NCBI GenBank assembly: GCA_030682755.1
Contig: JAUXNR010000946.1
Coordinates: forward strand, 1 to 9,051
Reading direction: 5' to 3'
DNA: 9,051 nt
Source: Flavobacterium sp.
GTDB taxonomy: Bacteria; Bacteroidota; Bacteroidia; Flavobacteriales; Flavobacteriaceae
Notes under the pieces: model-generated
What the model was told of the DNA's origin: nothing
The model's input: only the letters and a program-made list of their open reading frames with translations
Database searches by the model: none
Position numbers and translations under genes: made by a program
Shown: one piece after another, positions 1-6,920 of the stretch
Numbering within the stretch: position 1 is the first letter of the stretch
Layout of the letters: each line of letters opens with the position of its first letter

Positions 1-1290
1 TAAATTTCCTTCAGGATTAAATGTTATTGAACTTGAAAACACATTATTATCTTCTGATTGCGATGATTTTCTTAGGGAAATATCGTAATCAAACTGAAAA
101 GCTGCATTAGGTTTAAATTTAGATCCGAATTTAAAAATACCAAGATTATTTCTAACATTTGATAAATCACTACGACTTTCTTGTGTTAAAATCTCTGTAG
201 AGTTAGGTTGAAAAATTCCATTTCTGGATTGCGTATTTGTCAATGTTTTATTTGAAGACAAAACTCCAAATCCACTCACATTCCACGTTTTTGAAATTTG
301 TTGTGTTACGTTAACAGCTCCAAATTTATTATCAATTTCTGCAGCTCTATCATTTCTTTGGGTTGAAATTCCTAAATCGTTGCTTGACACATTAAAGTTG
401 GTTCCGCTTCTTCCTATTGTGTTTCGTGACCCACCGGTTAACCTGAAATAATCACGAAGTGAAAAGGGAACATCTCCAATATTATTGAAGTTTGACAACA
501 CATTGATACTTGTTTTTGGGCTGTAGTAAAATAGTTTTGGATTAACAATAAATCGCTCATCAGGTCCTGCTCCTGCAGAAATGTCTCCAAACCAAAATTT
601 ATTTTTCCCTTTTTTTAGCTTGATATTTATCGCAACATCATCATTGTTATTTTCCAACCCACGAAGTTGACTTACTTCTGTGAAATTTCTTAAAACCTGC
701 ACTTTATCTACTGCGTCTGAGGGAATATTTTTTGAACCCAACTTTGTGTCTCCTTCAAAAAATTTCTTCCCATCAACTAAAAGTTGTGTCACTCTTTTTC
801 CTTCCACTTCAATTTCACCATCAGCATTAACATCTACACCGGGAAGTCGTTTTAAAATGTCTTCCAACTTTTGTTCTGTTCCGGTTTTAAAAGAATCGGC
901 ATTATAAATAATTGTATCCCCTTTAATGGAAACAGGCATTTCTTGAACTACCTCAACACCTTCTAATGCAAAACCACCTTCTTTTAAGGTGATTCGTCTT
1001 TGAACATCTTCTGTATTTGTTTCAATGGTAGTTTCATAAGCCTGAAAACCAATATAACTTACTTTTATAGTGTATTTAGAATTGGCTTTTAAATTCAATT
1101 GAAACCTGCCTTTATCATTGGTGATTCCGTAACCATCCATTCCTTTTGTTTCTTGGTTGATGGCCATAACATTTGCCATTTCAAGAGGTTTTCCTAATGT
1201 GTCTTGAACAACACCTTCAACTCTTACATTTTGTGCTTGTGTTACTCCAATAAAAAGAACGAATAAAAAAGCTATTTTAATTTTTGTCAT
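1..1290 (-). CDS. TonB-dependent receptor-like outer membrane beta-barrel protein, N-terminal 430 residues (runs off the left edge)
   Basis: The reading frame is open from an ATG at 1290 to the window edge, so the C-terminal part is missing. Residues 1-19 form a signal peptide ending VTQAQ, which points to export by Sec. Residues about 22-107 form a carboxypeptidase-regulatory-like beta-sandwich, with GVVQDTLGKPLEMANV near its start and YTIKVSYIGFQAYE later. A plug-like region follows, with LEDILKRLPGVDV at about 142-154 and LLVDGKKFF near 170. Then come beta-strand-rich segments typical of a barrel. This order matches the Bacteroidetes outer membrane beta-barrel family (OMP_b-brl_3 type), whose members usually have about 800-950 residues. 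Such proteins sit in the outer membrane, and many depend on TonB for substrate uptake. The substrate cannot be read from the sequence. The gene starts 41 bp after the GLPGLI gene on the same strand with no terminator between, so co-transcription is likely. The family call is firm; the transport role is inferred. Confidence 0.85.
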   Translation of the reverse strand, partial: MTKIKIAFLFVLFIGVTQAQNVRVEGVVQDTLGKPLEMANVMAINQETKGMDGYGITNDKGRFQLNLKANSKYTIKVSYIGFQAYETTIETNTEDVQRRITLKEGGFALEGVEVVQEMPVSIKGDTIIYNADSFKTGTEQKLEDILKRLPGVDVNADGEIEVEGKRVTQLLVDGKKFFEGDTKLGSKNIPSDAVDKVQVLRNFTEVSQLRGLENNNDDVAINIKLKKGKNKFWFGDISAGAGPDERFIVNPKLFYYSPKTSINVLSNFNNIGDVPFSLRDYFRLTGGSRNTIGRSGTNFNVSSNDLGISTQRNDRAAEIDNKFGAVNVTQQISKTWNVSGFGVLSSNKTLTNTQSRNGIFQPNSTEILTQESRSDLSNVRNNLGIFKFGSKFKPNAAFQFDYDISLRKSSQSEDNNVFSSSITFNPEGNL

Positions 1291-1331
1291 GAGATTGTCT
1301 TAATAAAATGAAATAAAAGTGATGCAATTAA

Positions 1332-2246
1332 TTATCCGCCTACTCTCATTTGGAAACCTCTATTTCCTCCTTGACCTTGGTTCATTTCACGCATCTCATT
1401 CATTTTATCCATAACAATTTTTTCATATTCTTGTTGGGTCACTACTTTTCCTTTTTTAGGAGCTTTGATATCTGATTTCTCTTTTGGATTAATAACAATT
1501 TTTGAACATAAAATTGTGGTTTTTCCGTCACTAACTTCTAGGATTAAACCCGGTAATCCCCAATAATTTTCAGGTCCTTGATTAACAGGAATATCCGGAG
1601 TGTACCATGCAGTTACAACAACTTCTTTTGGCATTTCCCATCCATCAGTGAAATTTGTTGTTTTTTTCTCTTCCTTATTTTCTTCTTTTACTTCCTTTTT
1701 CTCTTCTTTCTTGTCATCTTTTGTGTCATTATTTCTTCTGAAATTTCTAAAATCAGATTGCTCCACTTTTCTTACCGCAGTAGCTTTAAAGCACAAATAA
1801 TTTCCAATTTGTTTTGTTTCACCGCTTAATTGCCAGTCTAATTTTGGGAGTGAATCTTTCACTAAAAACTCTTTTCCCATAAATTCTTTGTCCACTGTAA
1901 AAACTTTTTCTTTTACATTCTTATAATGTGTGCCACCACCGCCCATCATAGAAGACATAAAACGCATCCCACCGCCTTGACCGGGTTGTTCAATTCGTTC
2001 TTCTTCTTTATAAACGGAAGCATTTCTATCAAAATTTAAAATGAATGTTTTTTCAAAAGCACTCTTCATTCGTTCTTCAATTTGCTTTTGCATTTCAGGA
2101 GTAATTTCTCTGTTGCCTCTAAAACCTGCCGTCATATCTGAAGTACTGGTTTTTGACTCATAAACAGCCATTCCTTGAAAATCTTGTGCTTGAATTGAAG
2201 TAAAACATCCAAATACTAAAAGCGACAGCGATATTATTTTTTTCAT
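1332..2246 (-). CDS. GLPGLI family exported protein of unknown function
   Basis: This 304-residue protein carries the family signature GLPGLI at residues 230-235, inside ENYWGLPGLILEVSDG. I placed the start at ATG 2246 because it opens directly into a signal peptide (MKKIISLSLLVFGCFTSIQAQ, probable cleavage after residue 20). The in-frame ATGs at 2270 and 2312 would add an unconvincing N-terminal tail. The mature protein looks beta-rich and periplasmic or envelope-associated. Two low-complexity stretches stand out: a Gly/Met-rich segment at about 88-106 and a Lys/Glu-rich segment at about 176-196. The C-terminus (about 280-304) is again rich in Met, Gly and Gln. No catalytic motif is recognisable. 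GLPGLI proteins are found in Bacteroidetes and have no established function to my knowledge. The gene lies upstream of the outer membrane receptor gene on the same strand, so the two products may work together at the envelope. Family assignment is secure; role is unknown. Confidence 0.88.
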   Translation of the reverse strand: MKKIISLSLLVFGCFTSIQAQDFQGMAVYESKTSTSDMTAGFRGNREITPEMQKQIEERMKSAFEKTFILNFDRNASVYKEEERIEQPGQGGGMRFMSSMMGGGGTHYKNVKEKVFTVDKEFMGKEFLVKDSLPKLDWQLSGETKQIGNYLCFKATAVRKVEQSDFRNFRRNNDTKDDKKEEKKEVKEENKEEKKTTNFTDGWEMPKEVVVTAWYTPDIPVNQGPENYWGLPGLILEVSDGKTTILCSKIVINPKEKSDIKAPKKGKVVTQQEYEKIVMDKMNEMREMNQGQGGNRGFQMRVGG

Positions 2247-2273
2247 TTGATAAAAATTATTGGATTTCATTAA

Positions 2274-2309
2274 CAAATATGACTTTAAAATTGAAAAAAT
2301 GTTACCAAA
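2274..2309 (-). promoter_or_regulatory. Possible promoter of the GLPGLI/receptor operon
   Basis: On the minus strand CATATTTG (2281-2274) differs by one base from the Bacteroidetes -7 consensus TAnnTTTG. It lies about 28 nt upstream of ATG 2246. A TTTG lies at 2309-2306, leaving a 24-nt spacer, slightly longer than usual. Two imperfect elements make this a weak call. Confidence 0.3.
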
Positions 2310-2363
2310 CATTTGTTAAATTATTCTTTACTTAGACTTTATCAAAATTCAAAGGTTTAATTG

Positions 2364-2371
2364 TATCTTCG
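2364..2371 (+). promoter_or_regulatory. Possible -7 box upstream of the unknown exported gene
   Basis: TATCTTCG, in the context TTGTATCTTCGTG, matches TAnnTTTG with one mismatch. No convincing TTG element lies 17-23 nt upstream. The box ends only 5 nt before ATG 2377, so if it is used the transcript would have almost no leader. The divergent gap 2247-2376 must hold promoters for both directions, and this is the best plus-strand candidate in it. Confidence 0.3.
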
Positions 2372-2376
2372 TGTTT

Positions 2377-3168
2377 ATGAAAATTTGTTTGATTTATTTT
2401 ATTATTCTTTGTTCGGTTTGCTCTTTTTCGCAAGAGAATAATTTTTCTTTCAGCTTGATAAAAACTGAATTGATTGATGCTGATGAATTTGTTGGCTATG
2501 ATTCTTTCGGTTATGCTTATTACACAAAAGGCAGTGTTTTTAACAAACAAAACGAGCGAGAATTATTTCAATATAAGAATGTTGCACTCGGTAAAATCAA
2601 AAGAGTAGATATTTTAAATCCTTTGAAAATTGTATTGTTTTATGAAAATTTCAACACCGTTGTTCTATTAGACAATCAACTGAATGAAACTCAAAAAATA
2701 AATTTTTCAGAAAATCAAACACCTATTGTAGCTTCTGCAATTGGTCTTTCAGCACAAAATAAGCTTTGGGTTTTCAATAACCTCACTCAACAGTTGGGAC
2801 TATTTGACTTAACCAAAAACGGTTTTTCTACATTAGCGACACCTTTTTCAAAGACTATAAAATTTTATCACAGTGATTACAATTATTTTTATTGGGTTGA
2901 TAGTTCCAATGAAGCCTATTATTGTGACCTTTTTGGAAGAATTACTTCATTGGGAACTATTCCAAATGCTGATGCTGTACATTTTGTTTCAGATTATCAA
3001 TTTATGTATGCTTTAGATAATCAATTATATTGGGTTGATTTTAAAAAAAATCTCTATCTCCCAATAACACTTAATGAAAAAACGTTTAAAAGTTTTAGCT
3101 ACAAAGAACAAATTTTAACTATTTTTACAGAACGTGAAATAAGGACTTTTAAAATACAATTACCATAA
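2377..3168 (+). CDS. Exported protein of unknown function, possibly beta-propeller-like
   Basis: This is a 263-residue protein that I do not recognise by name. I chose ATG 2377 over an in-frame GTG at 2371 because it opens a compact signal peptide, MKICLIYFIILCSVCSFSQ, with probable cleavage after Gln19. The cysteines at 12 and 15 do not form a good lipobox, so a lipoprotein is less likely. The mature part is rich in aromatic residues and alternating beta-strand patterns. Blade-like units recur: NKLWVFNNLTQQLGLFDL (about 128-145), YNYFYWVDSSNEAYYCDLFG (about 168-187) and QFMYALDNQLYWVDF (about 208-222). This suggests a small, degenerate propeller, but no WD40, NHL or Kelch signature is clear. 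Its TAA stop overlaps the ATG of the deoxynucleoside kinase by one base (TAATG), so the two genes are very probably co-transcribed and translationally coupled. An exported protein paired with a cytoplasmic kinase is unexpected, and its function is open. Confidence 0.75.
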   Translation: MKICLIYFIILCSVCSFSQENNFSFSLIKTELIDADEFVGYDSFGYAYYTKGSVFNKQNERELFQYKNVALGKIKRVDILNPLKIVLFYENFNTVVLLDNQLNETQKINFSENQTPIVASAIGLSAQNKLWVFNNLTQQLGLFDLTKNGFSTLATPFSKTIKFYHSDYNYFYWVDSSNEAYYCDLFGRITSLGTIPNADAVHFVSDYQFMYALDNQLYWVDFKKNLYLPITLNEKTFKSFSYKEQILTIFTEREIRTFKIQLP

Positions 3169-3782
3169 TGCACATAGCCATAGCAGGAAATATCGGAGCC
3201 GGGAAAACAACTTTAACTCGATTATTAGCCAAACATTTTAAATGGGAACCTCATTTTGAAGATGTAGTAGACAATCCCTATTTAGATGATTTTTATCACC
3301 AAATGGAACGTTGGTCTTTTAATCTTCAAATTTATTTTTTGAACAGTCGTTTTCGTCAGATATTACAAATCAGACAAAGTGGTAAAAAGATAATTCAAGA
3401 CAGAACCATTTATGAAGATTCGCATATTTTTGCTCCCAACCTTCATGCGATGGGTTTAATGACGAATCGTGATTTTCAAAATTATATTTCTCTTTTTGAA
3501 TTAATGGAAAGCATGGTTCAAGCTCCGGATTTAATGATTTATTTGAGAAGTTCCATTCCGAACTTGGTAAGTCAGATTCACAAAAGAGGTAGAGAATATG
3601 AAAACACCATTTCTATTGATTATTTAAGCCGATTAAACGAACGTTATGAAGCTTGGATTCAAACGTATGACAAAGGAAAACTTTTGATTATTGATGTAGA
3701 TAATATCAATTTTGTTGATAATCCTGAAGATTTAGGAATGATTTTAAATAAAATTAATGCCGAATTAAACGGATTATTTTAA
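3168..3782 (+). CDS. Deoxynucleoside kinase (deoxyadenosine/deoxyguanosine kinase type)
   Basis: This 204-residue protein has the full length of bacterial dNK-family enzymes. It opens with a P-loop, GNIGAGKTT, at residues 7-15. Glu31, in FEDVVDNPYLDDFY, is the likely catalytic base that activates the sugar 5'-hydroxyl. FNLQIYFLNSRFRQ (51-64) matches the helix that holds the base-contacting glutamine. DRTIYED (78-84) is the family's DRS-like motif, with Arg79 near the phosphates. KRGREYE (139-145) is the arginine-rich lid over ATP. The enzyme uses ATP to phosphorylate deoxynucleosides in the cytoplasm, feeding the dNTP salvage pathway. Bacterial relatives mostly prefer purine deoxynucleosides, but base preference cannot be read with certainty here. 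The ATG overlaps the stop codon of the upstream unknown gene, and a hairpin terminator follows 21 nt after the stop. Confidence 0.93.
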   Translation: MHIAIAGNIGAGKTTLTRLLAKHFKWEPHFEDVVDNPYLDDFYHQMERWSFNLQIYFLNSRFRQILQIRQSGKKIIQDRTIYEDSHIFAPNLHAMGLMTNRDFQNYISLFELMESMVQAPDLMIYLRSSIPNLVSQIHKRGREYENTISIDYLSRLNERYEAWIQTYDKGKLLIIDVDNINFVDNPEDLGMILNKINAELNGLF

Positions 3783-3796
3783 AAAAATAAACACAT

Positions 3797-3836
3797 AAAA
3801 AAATCCCGTTTCAAAAATTTGAAACGGGATTTTTTA
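3797..3836. terminator. Bidirectional intrinsic terminator between the kinase gene and hppA
   Basis: A perfect 9-bp stem, TCCCGTTTC (3804-3812) with GAAACGGGA (3821-3829), encloses an A/T loop that can zip up further. It is flanked by an A-run on the left and a T-run on the right, so the transcript has a U-tract in both directions. It sits in the 67-bp gap between two converging genes and can end both transcripts. Confidence 0.93.
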
Positions 3837-3849
3837 TTTGATATAAAGA

Positions 3850-6249
3850 CTATTGCTTTTTAAATTCTTCAATTTTGGCATTAACTTCATCTTCTGTTCC
3901 CACAAAAGTTTGAGTTGTAGTTTTTGCCTCTCCATTGACAGTTGCGTCAATTGTTACACTCGCAGTAACAGTTCCGTCAACTGCAATAGATTTCTCGATA
4001 GAGATTTCTCTACTTTCTGGACTTGTGAATTGATCAACAATTTCAATAGTTTCAACATCTTCAACAATTGTAACCGCATCATGACCTCCTAATATTGGTG
4101 CAATTACTAATCCAATCAAACATGTTAATTTGATTAAGATGTTCATAGATGGACCAGAAGTATCTTTAAATGGATCACCCACTGTATCTCCGGTTACGGC
4201 AGCTTTATGAGCATCAGAACCTTTATAAGTCATTTCACCATTAATCATTACACCCGCTTCAAAAGATTTTTTTGCATTATCCCAAGCACCTCCGGCATTG
4301 TTTTGGAACACAGCCCAAAGTACACCTGAAACAGTAACTCCTGCCATATAACCTCCTAACATTTCAGCGATTAATTTGTTATCGTATCCTAAGAACATTG
4401 GTAAAACGGCAATCAAAATTGGGAAACCAATGGTTAACACTCCAGGCAACATCATTTCGCGTAAAGCTGCTTTTGTAGAAATCTCCACACATTTTCCGTA
4501 TTCAGGTTTTCCTGTTCCTTCCATGATTCCAGGAATTTCTTTGAACTGACGACGCACTTCATATACCATGTCCATCGCTGCTTTTCCAACGGAATTCATT
4601 GCCAAAGCAGAGAAAACTACCGGAATCATTCCACCCACAAACAACATCGCTAAAACCGGAGCTTTAAAAATGTTGATTCCGTCAATTCCTGTAAAAGTAA
4701 CATATGCTGCAAATAAGGCTAACGACGTTAATGCCGCAGAAGCAATTGCGAAACCTTTTCCTGTAGCAGCCGTTGTATTTCCAACTGAATCTAAAATATC
4801 TGTACGAGTACGAACTTCTTTTGGTAATTCACTCATTTCTGCAATACCTCCTGCATTATCAGAAATTGGTCCGAAAGCATCGATAGCTAACTGCATTGCT
4901 GTTGTTGCCATCATCGCCGAAGCAGCTAAAGCCACACCGTAGAAACCTGCAAAAGCATACGAAGCCCAAATAGCTCCTGCAAACAATAATACTGTTGGGA
5001 ACGTAGAAATCATTCCTGTTGCCAAACCTGCAATTACGTTTGTTCCTGCTCCTGTTGACGATTTTTGAACAATTGCCAAAACCGGTTTTGTTCCTAATCC
5101 AGTATAATATTCTGTTACAGATGAAATAACTCCTCCAACAATTAAACCAACTATTGTGGCATAGAATACTCTCATGGATGAAATTTCTTTTAACCCCTCT
5201 CCAAAGAATTCCATTTGCATAGTTGCAGGTAACATATATTTTACTAAAACGAAACAAGATATTGCGGTTAAAACAATAGAAACCCAGTTTCCTATATTTA
5301 ATGCACCTTGTACTTCTTTTTCTTTAGCGTTGTTGTCTTTAATTTTTACCAACATTGTTCCGATAATAGAGAATAAAATTCCGAAACCTGCAATTGCCAT
5401 TGGTAATAAAATTGGTCCGATTCCGCCAAAAGCGTCATCAATTGAACCACCCATATCTTTAATTACGTAATTACCAAGAACCATCGCAGCTAAAACTGTT
5501 GCCACATACGAACCAAATAAATCGGCACCCATTCCGGCAACGTCACCCACGTTATCACCCACGTTATCAGCAATGGTTGCAGGATTACGAGGATCATCTT
5601 CAGGAATTCCAGCTTCCACTTTACCTACTAAATCGGCACCTACATCGGCTGCTTTTGTATAAATACCACCACCAACACGAGCGAATAAAGCAATAGATTC
5701 AGCACCAAGAGAGAATCCAGCTAACGTTTCAAGAACGATTGTCATGTCATCTGTAGAAGTCCAAGTTCCATTCATAAAGAAATGGAATAATATGATGAAG
5801 AAACCAGTTAGTCCTAAAACCGCTAAACCGGCAACACCTAATCCCATTACAGTTCCACCACCAAAAGAAACTTTCAATGCTTGCGGTAAACTTGTACGAG
5901 CGGCTTGCGTGGTTCTAACATTAGTTTTAGTGGCAATTTTCATTCCCATGTTTCCGGCTAAAGCTGAAAAGACAGCACCAAAAACAAAAGCTACCACAAT
6001 AAGTATGTGCGTTGTTGGAACAATAAAAGAAATTGCAGCTAAAGCAATACTTGCTCCAACCACAAAAAATGCTAATAATCTGTATTCTGCTTTGAGGAAA
6101 GCCAGAGCCCCTTCGTAAATGTAATCCGAAATCTCTTTCATTTTACCGTCACCTGCGTCTTGTTTTAAAACCCAAGCTCTTTTGGCCCACATAAAAGCTA
6201 ATCCTATCAATGCCATAGCTATTGGCACATAAATCATAATTGAATCCAT
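3850..6249 (-). CDS. hppA: Membrane-bound K+-dependent cation-pumping pyrophosphatase, probably a proton pump
   Basis: This 799-residue polytopic protein couples pyrophosphate hydrolysis to cation export across the inner membrane. The active-site blocks are all present: DVGADLVGKVEAG at 202-214, DNVGDNVGDVAG at 228-239, GPISDNAGGIAEM at 460-472, and GDTVGDPFKDTSGP at 687-700 with Asp688, Asp692, Lys695 and Asp696. GNTTAATGKG (490-499) has Ala494 where K+-independent enzymes carry Lys, so it should need K+. The gate is unusual. Position 246, the gate Glu of the Thermotoga enzyme, is Gly, and four residues later is Ala250. A glutamate instead appears at 184 in helix 5 (LGAESIALFAR), and position 703 is Asn rather than Asp. 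From memory, this is the Flavobacterium-type H+ pump pattern. Residues after about 725 form a hydrophilic extension absent from many relatives. The ATG at 6249 leads straight into the first membrane helix. Family call is certain; ion choice is inferred. Confidence 0.97.
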   Translation of the reverse strand: MDSIMIYVPIAMALIGLAFMWAKRAWVLKQDAGDGKMKEISDYIYEGALAFLKAEYRLLAFFVVGASIALAAISFIVPTTHILIVVAFVFGAVFSALAGNMGMKIATKTNVRTTQAARTSLPQALKVSFGGGTVMGLGVAGLAVLGLTGFFIILFHFFMNGTWTSTDDMTIVLETLAGFSLGAESIALFARVGGGIYTKAADVGADLVGKVEAGIPEDDPRNPATIADNVGDNVGDVAGMGADLFGSYVATVLAAMVLGNYVIKDMGGSIDDAFGGIGPILLPMAIAGFGILFSIIGTMLVKIKDNNAKEKEVQGALNIGNWVSIVLTAISCFVLVKYMLPATMQMEFFGEGLKEISSMRVFYATIVGLIVGGVISSVTEYYTGLGTKPVLAIVQKSSTGAGTNVIAGLATGMISTFPTVLLFAGAIWASYAFAGFYGVALAASAMMATTAMQLAIDAFGPISDNAGGIAEMSELPKEVRTRTDILDSVGNTTAATGKGFAIASAALTSLALFAAYVTFTGIDGINIFKAPVLAMLFVGGMIPVVFSALAMNSVGKAAMDMVYEVRRQFKEIPGIMEGTGKPEYGKCVEISTKAALREMMLPGVLTIGFPILIAVLPMFLGYDNKLIAEMLGGYMAGVTVSGVLWAVFQNNAGGAWDNAKKSFEAGVMINGEMTYKGSDAHKAAVTGDTVGDPFKDTSGPSMNILIKLTCLIGLVIAPILGGHDAVTIVEDVETIEIVDQFTSPESREISIEKSIAVDGTVTASVTIDATVNGEAKTTTQTFVGTEDEVNAKIEEFKKQ

Positions 6250-6281
6250 AAATATGTATTTTATAATTTTTTTAACGATTG

Positions 6282-6314
6282 CAAAAGTAACAAAATAGGA
6301 ATAAAAAAAAGCAA
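6282..6314 (-). promoter_or_regulatory. Probable hppA promoter
   Basis: On the minus strand TACTTTTG (6289-6282) matches the Bacteroidetes -7 consensus TAnnTTTG exactly. A TTG at 6314-6312 lies 22 nt upstream, inside the accepted spacing for the -33 element. The -7 box is about 32 nt before the hppA ATG. The -33 element falls within the stem of the ppa terminator. No Shine-Dalgarno sequence follows; the leader is A/T-rich, as is usual in this phylum. Confidence 0.6.
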
Positions 6315-6342
6315 CTATTCTAAATTGAATGTTGCTTTTTTT
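6303..6342 (-). terminator. Intrinsic terminator of ppa
   Basis: Read on the minus strand, an A-run and GCAAC-ATTC pair with GAAT-A-GTTGC and a T-run, around a 6-nt loop (6321-6326) and with one bulged base (6316). The stem begins 18 nt after the ppa stop codon, and the downstream T-run gives the required U-tract. The hairpin is nearly symmetric, but the only gene entering it is ppa. Confidence 0.8.
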
Positions 6343-6360
6343 ATTAAAATGTTATTTCCT

Positions 6361-6891
6361 TTAACGAATACTAAACAAACCCGCTACTTTATTTTCTAAA
6401 TTATTGAAACGGTCAACACATTTTTCAATGATATCTTTGGCTTCGTTAACATCTCCCCATCCTTCTACATCTACTTTTTTTTGTTCTAAATCTTTATAAA
6501 CTTTAAAGAAGTGTTCAATTTCTTTTAATAAATGTGGGTTTACATCAGATAAGTCGTTTAATTTATTCCAAACCGGATCGGAAACCGGTACACAAATTAC
6601 TTTTTCATCCGGTCCTTTTTCATCGGCCATGTGAAAAACACCGATAGGTTTTACTTCCATCACACATCCCGGAAAAGTAGGTTCGGTTACTAAAACCAAG
6701 ACATCTAATGGATCGCCATCTAAAGCCAAAGTTTCCGGAATAAATCCGTAATCTGCGGGATACATCATTGAAGAAAAAATCATTCTGTCATATCGAATTT
6801 TTTTTAATTCAAAATCGTATTCGTATTTGTTTCTACTTCCTTTTGGGATTTCAATTAACACATCAAATGACTTTTGTTTTGCTGGACTCAT
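6361..6891 (-). CDS. ppa: Soluble inorganic pyrophosphatase, family I
   Basis: This 176-residue enzyme has the normal length of bacterial family I pyrophosphatases. It hydrolyses pyrophosphate to two phosphates in the cytoplasm with Mg2+, pulling nucleic acid, protein and lipid synthesis forward. All key residues of the family can be found: Glu14, Lys22 and Glu24 in EIPKGSRNKYEYD, Arg36 in YDRMI, Tyr48 in DYGFIP, the metal-binding DGDPLD block (Asp58, Asp60, Asp63), Asp90, Asp95 and Lys97 in MADEKGPDEKVI, and Tyr132-Lys133 in HFFKVYKDLE. Nothing is missing, so an active enzyme is expected. The start at 6891 is well supported because the conserved region begins within ten residues. The gene lies just upstream of hppA on the same strand, but a hairpin terminator and a likely hppA promoter separate them. 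Confidence 0.97.
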   Translation of the reverse strand: MSPAKQKSFDVLIEIPKGSRNKYEYDFELKKIRYDRMIFSSMMYPADYGFIPETLALDGDPLDVLVLVTEPTFPGCVMEVKPIGVFHMADEKGPDEKVICVPVSDPVWNKLNDLSDVNPHLLKEIEHFFKVYKDLEQKKVDVEGWGDVNEAKDIIEKCVDRFNNLENKVAGLFSIR

Positions 6892-6920
6892 AGTTCTTTT
6901 CTATTCAAAAATTAAGACTA

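Noticed and set aside
680..907. 75-codon plus-strand frame opposite the outer membrane receptor
   Set aside because: The minus-strand frame here encodes the plug region of the receptor with recognisable family motifs; the plus frame is Ser/Phe-rich shadow sequence.
1578..1829. Plus-strand Phe-rich open frames that look like a membrane protein
   Set aside because: They are the reverse of the Lys/Glu-rich codons (AAR/GAR) of the GLPGLI protein, which read as Phe/Ser/Leu on the opposite strand.
2332..2550. 72-codon minus-strand frame over the start of the unknown exported gene
   Set aside because: It overlaps the signal-peptide-coding part of the plus-strand gene and the divergent promoter gap; its product has no recognisable feature.
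5540..5572. Short direct repeat with ACGTTATCACCC units
   Set aside because: It is the coding of the conserved DNVGDNVGD motif in HppA, not an independent repeat.
4568..6118. Several plus-strand open frames of 65-124 codons antisense to hppA
   Set aside because: They lie entirely inside a clearly real 799-codon gene, have no signal peptide, family motif or promoter, and their composition is the mirror image of the hppA codons.
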